From contig NW_019775572.1 in assembly GCF_001039355.2 (NCBI RefSeq), forward strand, positions 83,072 through 147,071: a stretch of DNA of 64,000 nucleotides, written 5' to 3'. Every line of letters begins with the position of its first letter. The stretch's first letter is position 1. Of the stretch, positions 10,987-25,200 are shown piece by piece. Under the pieces are notes generated by a model, which worked only from the letters and a program-made list of their open reading frames with translations, was not told the DNA's origin and did not search any database. Position numbers and translations under genes: made by a program. This DNA is from Lingula anatina. Lineage: Eukaryota > Brachiopoda > Lingulata > Lingulida > Lingulidae.

Positions 10987-13214
10987 TTTGTTTTTACACC
11001 AAGAGAAGCTTTCATATCTTGATGAAAAATAGCCCAGCTTCTTGGCAAGTATCTTAAAACAAAACTCAAACACAGAAAAGGACAATATAAGTATGCATAT
11101 TAACAAAATTTTTATTAGTTTTCTTGTTGAGGTTTCAATAACACTTTTTCTCTTAACCTTGACAAAACTGAAAATTCAAAATTTACAAAAATCGGGAAAT
11201 TTTTTAAACTTCCTTTTTAACCATAATTAGTTAAACATCACTAAATCTGTACTGAAAAATACTAAATAAAACAATGTTGACCTAGTGAACAGAAGTTACT
11301 TAGCTTAGGTTCATCATCTCAGTCTTGAGAAGTTTCAAATGTCAAAATGCTGATCAAGAAGTTCTTTAGTTCATCATTAATATTACATGGAGGTTCACTG
11401 AATGTCTTTTTCTCCAATCATCAGTATGAAGTTTCAACAAGGCCATCAAATAAGTAGGAGAATTTAGAATTTTGTGACATTCTTGAAATGAGGCCTTAAC
11501 AGAACTTGTGGACTGATGAACAATGAAGCTACTGAATCTTAAGGTGAATCTTGGACATTTTTATGTCCAAGGGTGAATAAAGCTAGAGGCTAATTTCCAT
11601 CTTCCATAAAGAGCTTCAAAATACTACTGGAAAATTTCATGCATGCTTCTAACATACTATTTTACTCCTTTCTTTGTAAATGGTTCAACAACATTTGCCA
11701 ACAGAGTATCAAGAAAATGTACATCGGATCCATTTTTGTTTATTAAATAAATATGTTTACATTGGCACTTTTTTTTAACAGAATTAATGAATCAAGGAAC
11801 TAGTACCACCAAACACATTTGTAACAATGAGTTATGTACAACAAAACCTCCCATAAAATATACAACATATGAATGAATTACAAACATAGTTATTTTCTGT
11901 ACAAAAAGAAAAAAAAAGAATCTTTAATAAGTTTCATTAGGGCAACCTTAAATGAAGCAGTGAACATAAACCATAAAATACTCAATACAAATCTGTGTAT
12001 ATATATTTTTTTTGCTTTATAAAAAAGTTCTATCTGATACTTCATCAAAACTGTTCGACTATTGAAAATGTGTTCTAGTTTGTTAGTGCTACACAGTGCC
12101 ACACTGTATTCACATAAATAGATTTTGTGCAAAACTATATACACAGGAGCAGAGTAATTGTTAAGGTTTTTCTCTACTGTTTATAATTTGAAATCAATTT
12201 TTAACGACAAGATTAAGGATTATGTCATTTTTTCTACTTAAAAACAAAATACTTTGCATTAAAATATGTTCCACATTGCATTTTAATTGTTGCAAACTTC
12301 TTTAAAAAAAAAAGGACATTTTACTGTCCCCAAAAAATCTACCATTCTACATGAAAGTTAAAAACAAATCAACTTAAGCTAACATACTGACAGACATTGT
12401 TTGACACTGTAAACATGGAAAAGTGACAAAAAAAAAAAAAAAAAAAAAACTAATCTGGCTGTTTTCAAACTTGATCTGCACTTCAGTCCTATGATTCATT
12501 CATGCAAGTCTTCCCTTTGTATTTAAGAAGACAATGCACAAGATATACTTTTTGTAAATTCTGATGCAATGTTATTTATGTCAAGCAGCATAATCACCAC
12601 CAATTTTGAATCGTGTGCTTTTGTTTCTGTGGATGTTAAAAAATATAACAAGCACAAGGCTGCAGACCCATAGAAAGAAAAGAAAATCATAAACTTTAAA
12701 TGAAGTGTTCAGGCCAGTTTTCAAACTCAAGATGAATTTTAGTCCCATTCATCTTTCCTCTAATTCTAAGAATAACAAGTAATAGTTTTCCCGTTATTGT
12801 ATTCACAACCAAAAAATTCATGGCAACACTTTCAGCAACAATGATGGTCAAGACAGATACAGCTGATAGCTTTATGACCACACACATTGTGTCTGTACAT
12901 AAAAAGGAAAGAGAAAAGATAAGAAAATATCCTTATTGCAGAAGACATTAATAAAAACCAAGTCTAATGGATATGTCTTGTGCCCTTTAGTTCTCACTGA
13001 TGCTGAACAATCCAGTCTGTACAGAAATTTTGTAATCTAGCCTTCAATAATACAGCTGTACAGTACTGGTATGTCTTAATAGAGTCACCTAAGCAGAATC
13101 CCCACATATAACAAAACCAATCAGCTACTTCACCTAGCTTCCTTACAAGGTAGAACCAGCAAAAGTGTAGGTACTAGGTTAAAATACTCCTTGTTGAAAG
13201 GCCTAAAAATGTTG

Positions 13215-13259
13215 TCACTGTGGTTTTAAGTAGGCCTCTGCAGGGATGGCTCCTTTTTG
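13215..13259 (-). CDS. NXF1: NXF1 terminal coding exon
   Basis: A 45-nt exon encoding [14 protein letters not shown] and a TGA, too short to appear as an open frame by itself. It starts in phase 0 after a TTTCAG acceptor, matching the phase-0 donor CAA/GTAAGC at 13829. It resembles the C-terminus of vertebrate NXF1 (KGEIPEVAF). Reading through that donor instead would add an unrelated tail ending at about 13750. Confidence 0.85.
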   Translation of the reverse strand, partial: QKGAIPAEAYLKPQ

Positions 13260-16200
13260 CTGAAATTTTCAAATGAAAACATTTCTTTAATCAATATTTT
13301 TAATTTTGCTACATATCTGAAAAATCATACTTTAAGATTATCCTTTTAACTTTGTATTTTTAAATATTTTTAAGTATTTTTAATTGAAATTGCAGAACAT
13401 ATTTTTTAAGGATTTTAGACTCTTTTCATTACTTTAACTTGAAGTTTTCTACATTAGGTTACACTAAATGAATAACTGAAGTTGGTTAACCAGCATGCGA
13501 CTTGTCCAGCCCTAATTTTGAGGAAATAAGCTTCTCTTATTTTTTCAGATGGAAAAAAAAAGCATTAGGTACTGATTTCAATTGGTAAGTGGGACAAACT
13601 TATAACTGACATAGGAATGACTTAAATGTCGTTTATATGCTCTACATTATACGAAGCTGAGATTTTAGCATTTCCACCTAACTTAAATAAAATATGAAAT
13701 ATAATAATAATTATTATTATTAATAAAAACAATGAATTTATTCTAAAGACCTGTTTATAGAGTCACTGCTCTTTAACCCACTTATCAGACTTATCAACTT
13801 TGTCTGGCCTTACAATGATCATGCTTACTTGTAACTCTGTGAAAACCTTGGCAGACTTCTGAAAATCCCAGTCATTCTGATCAAGGCACCTGGAAAGTAA
13901 CAAAATATATTATATAATTGTTATTTATGGGTAGCCATCGCATATCCCCACAATTAACCACATTATCAAGTGTTGATTCTCCCAAGGGAAACCAGCCTTA
14001 TGGATATCTATGCCACTGCTTGGATCTAATAAACATAGACAACAAGATAATAAATCTGTATTTATCTCCTTTTTACAGAACTAATAATGCATTTGGAAAA
14101 ATAGAGAAGAATCATCCCACCCCAAGAACAGCCCAGGGTCCAATTATTGCTGTTTCTTAAGGGATGTGGACATATAATGAAGGCCTGAATTTGTCAAAAT
14201 AGCTTTTTCGCCTTCTTTTATGTGAGTTACTTATCTTTATATTATTACAATAAAATTAAACACTTTTAGAGCACAGTCTCCTTTTTGTTGCTTTATGCAC
14301 CACCCTGCTTGTTTGTGCACATAAGAGTGGTCAAGCATAAATTGTCATTTTCACAGATTTGTTAATTGAAATAGTGAACATTTTCTGACTTGGCAATTTT
14401 ACTTAAAAATAAATCATGAGAACTGTCAATGGTTGATGACTAGAGTGAGAACTATAATCTGGTAGCAAGGTTTGGTTTATATTTTTTAGTTAAGGAGTTA
14501 TGATCTCCGTTTATTCCATTAAACAACGGATAACTTGATCAGTGACTTTAATAACAATAGTGGGAGAATGAAAATCCACAATTTCTTATTAAACTGCTCA
14601 TACCTTGTGTAATTATTAGTTTCAAACAAATGGCAAGTCTACCTGACATCCCTTCCCTATTTTGGGTTTTACCTTACCTGGTACCCCCATTGCTTTTTGC
14701 TATAATATTTCAAAATATGCTTCTAGTATAGCAGCTTGATTACAACCACAGTAATTGTCTCTGTCAGATTTCAAATATGAATGAGTAAATAAGCTTTTCA
14801 GATGCCAATAGTCAGCAACAAGTCTGCATTTTGTACCCACGCCACCCACCCTTGTTCAAAATTGATAAATGAATGAAACTAACATAAAAACACAACATTA
14901 ACTGGCTATAAGCACTCTTTCAATTACTAGTCTGCATACTGATAAAAACATTTTTCAGGCATGAATGATGTGTTATTTTTCATTAATAATAGCATGCATT
15001 TAATTATAGACCCAGCCAGTCAGGCGATATATTAACACATACACAAGGCCCTATTTTCATTATTTCCTTTCACCAGTCTGAACCAATAGCTGTCAAACAC
15101 ATCACTAATGAAGGCAAGTATACACAAAGGGGGGATGCACCTTGAGGAGCTTTCTCATCATAATGCAACCAGTTTCTTACACAACTCAAATCCTCATGAA
15201 AAAAAAAATTATTATTCCACCAACTGAAAATAAGGGGGTTAAACCACCTTCTCCAAATTTCTGTAATTTGTAAACTTGACCCGACGAGGCAGTCAATGAC
15301 AACATAATTACCTTTTTATGTAAACAAACTTCACATTGAAAATATTTTTTAAGTTCAGACTGACAACCTGTAGCCAAAATTAATTGCTATTATCCACAGA
15401 CATAAAAGAGAGCATGTATCAATAAAATATTTCTACATAAACTCAGTTTCTTTAACCAACCCCCCCCCCCCCCCCCCCACCATCACCTACCTAAAAAGAG
15501 ATAAATAATATGCTATTCTCATCTTCCTTCATACATAATGTACCAGTATCTCACAACTGTTCATTAATTATCAATATGCTGGCCTGGAAATGACAGCAGT
15601 GGCAGTTTGGCATGCAGCATATTATACACCTTATTATCCAGCCTGTACAGAATAACTGGTATCTATATAGTGGAACTGTATACTGGCACTGAGTAATTTA
15701 CTGAACTCAAACTCTGATTACGTTATTTTTGACTAGGATAAATGCCAATAAATTCACCTACAGGGTAGTCATGCATTGTCTTTTTAATTAAATCCAAACC
15801 AATGTTTTAGCTAAATTACTCAATAACACGAACTGTGATAAAAAAGGGGGGGGAGAAGTCAGCGATGGAGCCTATTATTGAGAGGGTATATAATACAGTT
15901 ACACAGACTGGCAGCAGTGACAGTCACCCTTCACACAATGACAACTGTCAAAAGAACCTGCCATCAGCTTGGCAGGTGTGTGGCAAGTACAATGACATCT
16001 GATGACAACTCAGTGACATGAGGATGGCAGGCAGTTGACAACTCACTGACAGCTCAAACCAATGAGTTAGTAAGAAAAATATATACAAATATCTGCCGAT
16101 GGATATGATATGATATGCTATCTCTTGATTCTTACTTAATGTTTTATATCACAAATGAATAAGGGAACTCCACTTGGTTCAGACCTTGGTATCAAACTAC

Positions 16201-19200
16201 TTGTCCTCATCTTATATCAAAAACATATCTAATATTTATAATATTTATCATCACTTAACACAAAGAAAGGGAACTCCACTTGGTTCAGACCTTGGTATCA
16301 AACTACTTGTCCTCATCTTATATCAAAAACATATCTAATATTTATAATATTTATCATCACTTAACACAAAGAAAGGGTATCCAAATAACAGCTGCAGTGT
16401 GAAACCATACAAGTTATAAACATCCCAAAATGTAATCAATAGCTCACCAAAAGACTATTTACCATCAAAGACCAAGTGGCACATACTCATCGTGTTTACT
16501 GACCGATTTTTCAAGACAAATAACACAAATAACCACTATCAAATGGACAACATATTTCATCCAGTATTGTACAACAGCCATCACAGTCACATGCAGCACA
16601 GTGGCACAACCAGAAAGAAAATCTACAACAATCACAAAATCAGCACAAAGCCACATCTACTACGGTGGCACAACCGTCAAAAAGTCATCACTACCACAAT
16701 TGCACAACCTGCATAACACAACCATATCTACCACATCCACTGCTGTCACACACTTGTCAGAGTCCACCATCTATGTACTTACTTCTGTGACCACTCCTCA
16801 TTCATTCCAGACTGCTGGGAGAAAGATTTGACCATTGCCCTCTGGACATCAGGGGCCAGTGGACTGCTGACCACTGGTGAGCTCCCTGGGACTGGACTAG
16901 GACTGGGGGTAGGAGTCACTTGCTTGAATGAAGACTGAAAAAATTCAAAATACCATACTGACTTATAACTTAGTTTTAAAAACACATATAAAAAGATTAC
17001 AATAATTTTTTTGGGGTAAAATAATTATGTTTAATCACACTATTTTATTTTGGGGTTTAACCCAGTTGAGAATACAAAGTGCACCATAACTTTTGTGAAA
17101 ATCAATTATGCTGATTTGTGAATTCAACTCGAATTTTCACCATATTTTGTCTCCTGGTAAACTTAAGCTTAAACAAAATAATAGTTTGGCACTTATGGAT
17201 CAATCATTGCCAAATTACATGCAATAAAACAATAGCTCCCCTCGCCTTTGTCATGGTGAGGTAAAAATAACTGAAAGTATTTCTAATGAAATGCTCACCT
17301 GCACTTGTTTTGGGGTTGCATTTGTAATTGTCAACATCTCATTGATGATCACAATGCTGAAATACAACAAAAAGTACTGGTATAAGATTTTTGGCCTCTG
17401 ACTGCAAATCACGTTTCATAACTTTGTACTGCCTATGTATAAGATTGATGTAATACCCGGGCAGCTGGAGGAGTACACATAGGTGTCTGAAATCAGCAGT
17501 GTTTATTTCTCTTGTCTTTAGAAAAATAAAAACTTAAAAATAAACAGGTGGTACAATCAAAATGATGCTAGTAAAGGTGCTACAACATTGCAAGCTATTA
17601 ACCATGTTAAAACCAAACAGAGCAATACTTCCCCTCAATATTCCACAAACATAACACACATGCAGATGCATGCACATTCAAGCTCATAACAGTTCCACTA
17701 TAAAAGCACAGACACAAACACATACAAGGCAATACAACATATAAACACAAGACCACATACCACACTTATATAAACATAAACATGGACACACAGCACACTC
17801 AAATACAAATTACACTAGCACAAAACCACACAACACACAAATACAAATACATGAGCACACAAACACATCCAAGGACAATCAAACAAAAGCACAAAACACA
17901 CACATATACCATATCATTTTCAAACCATCACATATTATCATACCTTATTTGTAGATTTTTATACAGAATCACTATACCCCTAAGAGAGGCCAACCTCATA
18001 ATGTCAAATATGAACATAGACGTGCACACAAACACACACATCATGCTTTTTAGATGTTGAAGAACTGCTACACCTTTAATGATGGCCTATTCCATTATGC
18101 CATATACAGGCAGACAATTCCACATATATACAAAGATACTGTTCAATGAGCCAGTCCTCTTCATGCACCTACTTACCCAGAGCCTTGTGGAACAGTAACA
18201 AAATGTCTGGAAAAGTATCTGACAGGAGGCTTGTCTGACTTGGTGTCACCTGGAAGAAATGCAGTTTGTTATAATTGATAATTATCTGACAAATACATAG
18301 TGGAAATCTGGGGCAGACTTAGACATCGTCTGTCTCTTACTTCAAGTCTGAATAGTTTGTTCTTACTGATAATTACTCATCAATATTTTGGGTTGGAAAT
18401 CGAGGGCAAATTTAGGGCCCATTCAGCTTTAGACATCATACCAGCTGGGTGGATCCAACTCTGATTCTCACTAAAGTGCAATCACTGTAATCAACTAAAT
18501 TGTCTGACATGCTTCCTTGAGCAGCTTAGGGATAATAAAGCCAAGTGCACACTTAAGTTAATTCTCATGACATGCTAGATGTTTTGTTCCTATACTGCAT
18601 GATGCATGTATATATTTGAAAGTGCATGTTATTATTTTTTTGTTCATACTCACTCTCTTTGAATATCCCAGAGACAATGAAGCTCAAAAGATGTTGCTAC
18701 AATGTAAGAGAATATATCATAAACATATGGGGAACATTTTGTTGTGGCCACAAAAATGTTATTTTGCTCAATAATTTGCTATTCTATTAGGTATAATCTG
18801 TGTTACAGAAAAACAGAATTACTGATTACAAAAAAAGTAGCTTTTTTAATCAATAAAGGATTTGTAAACCTAAAAGCCTAGGAAAGTAGAAAAATGGCAA
18901 TCATATCACATGAACTGCTTACCGTAGCATTTGTAACATCTAGAACAAAAGAGTTTGCATCATGGGATGTCTTGGGGAGGTTGCACAGTGCTGCCACCAC
19001 ATTCAGTTTTCCTTGTTTCAGGCACTTGTTTCTTTTGACTATCAAACAGACAATGAAGACGATACATTCAAGTGCTTTCAATCTTTACTTTACAAAAAAG
19101 TTCATCATCTAACTGTACCTTAAACCCTATGAAATTTGCACACTTTCACAGAAAGTAATACTAGCTGCATAATCTCTAAAAAACCTTATTCCCTTGACAA

Positions 19201-22200
19201 AAATAAAATTGTTCAATTTAGATGATGACTGTTTTTCTCAGTACCTATTGGACAAAGGTGGAAAATAAATCAGTTCTGAAACATGTAAATACATCCCAAT
19301 ACTTATCTTCTGGTAATATGAGAAAGTGGGCACATCAGCTCATCAACGCTAATGCTAAAACTCACCTGGATCTTTGACCTTCACAAGATTTCTGCTCTCT
19401 GAGAGGTAGTCGTGATATTTAGGATAACTAAAAAATAAATTTTATCCACAATTCAGCCACCTTATCAACCATACAACTGAATGAATCAAAAGGACAAATA
19501 CATAGTTCTGTTTTTTTTTTCAAAGGAAAATAACAGCTATCATTTCATGTCTTTATTCACATATGTACATACCGTACATACTTTATTTCCAGGATATTTT
19601 CTACCAATCAACAGACTTTACAGATAAACAATGGAATACCTAAATTACAAAGACAAATATACACTGATTCTGCTCTTATCTTGAAATTTTAACCACAGAG
19701 AATTTATTTCCTAAGAAAGCTACAGCACCAAGTAATTTGCTAAACTTTAAACTTTTACAGATCTACAGTGAAGAGCATTTAAAATTTGCAATAATTACAT
19801 GGTTTGGTTGTGCAACTGGGGAAGATAAAAGGAAAATGAACAACATCATCAATACTTAGAGTAAGATGATTGGTCATGCTTTACCATCACAAAGAGCATT
19901 TATGTTGAGAGAATGGAGACAAGATAAGACAACACAACGAGTGACTTATCACCCTGCTTTTACTGTTTAAAATTTTACCTAGCAACATGAGCAACATTTT
20001 AAAGGCAGTTAAAGCTTTTATCCTTCAGTTGTTGCTCATTTTATCTCTAATTTTTAATTCAATTGCCCTTTTAACACATTTGTTAATTTTTCATTAAATT
20101 TTCACATCTCTAACTTTGATGTTTTTAGATTTCATTTTTTAGAGATCAGACAGAAAACAATGTCTGGTGAAACCAATATTTTAGGTATGTATTAGCCAAA
20201 TAAATTATTTTCATTTGTTAACTAGGTCACTTCCTATGCTCATATGTACTTACTTTGTTACCAGTGTCAAGTTTTGTGCAATATTCACTGAAAAGGTTGC
20301 CTGAATAAAAAAAATTAAATAAAAACATCTACAAACAATTTCATGAACTATGAAAATATACCTTCTATTATAAATTTTCCTTTATAATCCTATTAGTTAA
20401 GTCACAGAGAAACCAACTTGTCTTTAAATAATAATAATGCAGCATGCATTGTAAACCTTTCAGCCTTTTCAAACTACTATTTTTACTAGTATGAGGATGG
20501 AATCTTCAGACAAAGAAAATTAATCTAAAACAATAAAGAACTTTCCATTAGTCAATTTAATAAAGTGGTTGAAGATGCAATACTTAAATAGCCAGGGGCC
20601 AAACCAACTTTCAGATTCTTGCAAGGCTAAGCCCTGGCATCGATTTCATGTCATAAATGAATTCTGTCGAGGTAATATTATATACAAGAAACAGAACTCA
20701 GCGTTAATTTTCATACTGTAAAGTGAAAACAAGGTCATGGTGTTTCTGGGCAAATCATGAAATGCCAGGAAGAAGGATGTCAGCTTGAATAAATCATGAC
20801 TGATTAAAAATTAAGTCATTTATTTAAAATTGGAACAATAAATCAGATCTAAGTGCAGGGAAAGGTCTAGCAAAGATTTGAGATTAAGAGAAAATTATTT
20901 TTACCCAAAGGAAATTGGTTTTGGCACAAAATTTTCCTTTATACTACTTTGAACATCATAATGTTACATTTACAACATCTCATGACTTCACAACAGAAAA
21001 ACTCAGGGTAAACAAGGACAACTTACTTCATTGTGGTATGCCTCCAGCAGTCCTTGTCTGTCATCACTGTCATAAATGCTAAAATATCTGGAATAAAATA
21101 CAGACAACTCAGTTGCTTCCTTCAGAAAATCACCAAAATGTTTGAAGTAAATATAATACATATACTCTTATCTCTAAAGCTACAAATAGCATCTGCTTTA
21201 AAGTTACATCGGCCAAATACATCAACTGTTATTATGGTTTTGGAAATAGTGAGACAAGATGCAGACTCAAAGAGAGACCTGCTGACCACTTCAAACTGAG
21301 ACCATGCGAGCTGGAACATGAGACACAAAGACCTCATCAAAAAGGGCACTTCTTTGTCTAAAAGGTCCTGCCACAGAATTCAAGGTTATAATGTCCAAAA
21401 TAACAGCCACTTACTGTTCTAAGAACCTCACGACCAAATTTTTCACTTCCTCATTCATGAAATAACTGCCTTGCTTGGTGGGAAGGTCAGTGGGGGACTC
21501 CAGGTCAAAACCTATGGGAGGTGGTAAGTCTTTGCCGTCCTGGAGAATACCAAATTTACTGTATGTCACTTCACTACTTAATATCCAAATACAATATATT
21601 AAAATTATGAAAATTAAAACTTAATGTGTTCCTTAAATATAAAATCAAAAGAATCTGTTAATTTTAAAATGATATATTTTTTTCCTTCCTTCCTTTAAAA
21701 CAACTAAATTCAAAATGATGTTTGATGCTGTCAAAAAATCTTTCATTTGGAAGGTGAGCAATTCACTCATTATGACAAATTTAAAGTCTCAAACTCTGTC
21801 TACTTACCAACTTTAACACCTTTGGGAACCTCTTACGAACAGCGCTGAAACACCATGGTGAACAAGTAATGTCACAATTACTTAAAGAGTCTGTGGCCCT
21901 GAAATAACTCTCAGGCAATATGAGGATATGCAAGACATACTTATACTCAAAGCTTGAAAAAGATGGAAAGTGCTTAAAAAACTTTTTTTCTGAACACCAA
22001 CTTGGTAGAGGTTGATAATCATATAGCATCCTGTCATGTTCACCCATTAAGTCATGCTATAGACAGAATTTAAGTGGATAGCACATGATATCAGAAGCAG
22101 TTACTCCATCTGACTGGCTAACACAGAGCACAGGTGTCGAGAAAAAACATGCAACCTGAGTCAAAGTAGAGTTGGTATTCTGCCAATATTTCATGGAGCA

Positions 22201-25200
22201 GTAAACTGCAACTCTTTCATTTATCACAAAATGGATACTTTATCCATATGCACCCTAATATATTTTCTCAAATGAAATCTTCATGACATTTAACAGGGTG
22301 AAAATACAGTACCACTGCTCTCCTCAAGTGCATGGACTTCAAATCTCACCATCTGCTTCCAAGTACTGCCAAACTAAATCTCTCCACATAACTCCTTATA
22401 AAACTAATGAACTATCAATTATTCCAATTTTGTTTCTTCAAATTATGAACCATGCTAAATATACATAATTATTGTCTACTGCATAGTCTACTTCAGAAAG
22501 GCATGGTGTTAATCAAGATTGATTTTGAGTATTTTTTTCAATAAAATGGAAACAGTAAGGGAGTTTTCCTCACTTTGCCATAACCTGTATGAAGTAAGTT
22601 ATAGTGATACACCAGAAAACACTTACAACCTGTACACATACACACTCCTTCACATTTCCAACCAAACTCCTTTAAAACCTGATCCGATACAATTAGGAAA
22701 AAGGTTCAAAACCAAAGAAGCCTACCAAGATAAGGAAGAATTAGAAGAAAACACATACCTTTTGTTGTGAATAATTCTTTTTATGAAAAATGACACCAAG
22801 TCACATTCATTTAGCATATCTACAATGGATTTTTCTATAATTATATTCCCCTCCTTCAGTCAATGCAACAAAAAGGTCCCTGCTACCAACTTTTGAGGCA
22901 CAGACTAGAAATAAACCTAACTGCCACATATGTAAAGAAGAAATAAAGGACAGACAGTCAAGTCACTTAAATACACAAAAGAGGTGCTTTAGATATCAAA
23001 TCAAAGAGTGAAAAGTTTTGATGCAATGTTTGGATATGGATAGAAAATGAATTAATACTATATGACAAATGAGATCTGAGCATACTATGTGAAGATTCAT
23101 TCTTATTTTGCTCTATCACAGAGACTTCAAACTTTATGAGACAATGAGAATGAATTAGGAATACTTCTGCCTTCACTATATGAAGATCACTTTATTCTGA
23201 TCACATAGACTTCAGGCAGTTTGTAAACCTCACAAATTCTTTTGGCAAAAGCCATTTTTGAAGACAAGGTAAACAACAATGTAGAAATGGTAATCACGAG
23301 GATTAAGATGTCCTAAGCAGAACAAATGAAGCAACCACGAAAGGAGGAATGATTATTATGGCGATAATACATGGTGATTGTAAATAATATTGCAGAGTAC
23401 AGAAAGCCACACAGTTCTGCTGCGTACATATATGATGGAACATGTTTCATTTAGGAAGTAAGAAGCAAGTGGAGCTGACAGAAGTTTAACGCAACCAGGA
23501 AAGTGTTCATTGTACAAGTCATCTTTAACAACATTCAGGAATTCTATATTGTCCATAAACAATCTGTGATATATAAATATCATATCATTTTCATGGTAAA
23601 ACAAAGAGCCCCTGGCCTTTAAATAACAATATTTTGAAAAGCAATCAGCCAATTCCAAAAAGCCCAAGTTATTATTAGTGAAAAACATTTTAAAAATTCT
23701 CAAAACTCAATTCATTTTGTATTCAAAAATAGAGTACAGTTCAAGGGATAACAATGCCCATCAGCAAAAAAAATTACAATCAATAACATTAAGGTCAGAG
23801 ACACAATATATGTATTAACAACAAGGAACATTCCCAATTTTACTTCCCATTATGAAGTCAACTATAAACTGGGAATAAAGAATCAATCTCATCTCTGACT
23901 TCTAAACCCCATATCATCATGGGGACAGCATAAAAAACAGCCAACTCTCTTGTTAGATTTTCAAGAGCTAACAGAAAAACGAGTCTTGTTTCCAAACCAC
24001 AAGTGCTCTTTCACTGTCATCTGGTTGCCATATTGTTTCAGTGTGATGGTTAGTTTTGTCTTAGGTCGCCTCTCTGAGAGAGATCTTACCTTCTTTAACC
24101 ACATTTGTCAGTCCTAACTTTGTATCAAGTACTGTAAGACAGCAACTGAAAGTTATGACTGAAAAATATTTCACATCAAAAAAATACTGCAACAGTATAA
24201 ATATTTAACAAAAACAAATGTAGGATGAATTCACTACATTTCTAAGTTATATTTCATACAACAAAAATAAACATCTTACAATAATCAAAAACAATGCAAC
24301 CTATTTCAAAAAGTTATTGAGTTGAAATTCAGCTAAAACAAAACAAAAAAAGTCAAATAACATTTCACAAAATTTGTGATAACTAAAAAACAAAACTCTG
24401 AAACAACAGCATTACTTTGAAATGAGAAGCAGAAAAAAAAACAAAAATCATTTATTAAACAACTGCAGAAAAGAAACTCCACATGACCTAAATAAAAGGG
24501 CAACCATAACTATCAAAATATAACACATAATGACAGATATAGTTCAAAGGCACATGTTCCATGTGCAGAAACCTGCAGTTCGCCTCAGGTGATACATCTC
24601 TTAGAATGTTAGTAACAATGACCCCCACTAGGTGGCAGCATGTCTCCCATTTGGGCACATCTTCTGTTGATGGGGGTTTCATTTTTTAATGATATTAAAT
24701 TATCAGGAATTACATTAGGAGTGCACCAAAATACTTCAAACACTGTAACAGTATTTATGTCATGTACATCCTTGGGGGAAAAAAGATCATTGATTTTTTT
24801 CAATACATTTGGAACATGGCTGACTCCTTGACAAAATAGTCATATACTACACAGGCACAAAATTTTGTTGTGTTCAAGGACAGTAGCTGTTCTAGATCTT
24901 CCAGAACAGGCACCTGATATTCCAAAGGCAGAAATGGAATAAGAGGATGCAAATGGAAGACCAGCAGCATACAGAATTCCCATCTAAAAATGCAGTGCTG
25001 ATGACGAGAGGGTTTGTAAAGGTGAAAAAAAAGTGTCTAGTTGTAATTTACCATAACATACAAGTTTTTTGTTTGTAAACATCACAGTTCACATTCCAAC
25101 AGCTTCTTCTCTTCAGCAAAATGGATTAAAGGTAAATGATGCATTTTATTTTAAAGAAAAGGTTTATGAAATGTGTTAAGAATGATGAAATACAGATGGG

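Larger units (their letters stand above)
9861..13214. other. Tail-to-tail intergenic region and 3' UTRs
   Basis: AT-rich, with only short chance reading frames. The left part is probably convertase 3' UTR. The right part, below 13215, is the expected minus-strand 3' UTR of NXF1. It contains the large palindrome at 10799-10986 and a poly-A run at about 12429-12449. I see no further gene. Confidence 0.6.

Noticed and set aside
13750-13828. Read-through extension of the NXF1 penultimate exon to a nearby TGA
   Set aside because: The extension has no NXF1 similarity, whereas a GTAAGC donor leads in phase to the conserved terminal exon at 13215-13259.
24488-24831. Overlapping frames of about 64 residues in the large NXF1 intron
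   Set aside because: No start context, splice structure or recognisable domain. Chance frames are expected at this length.
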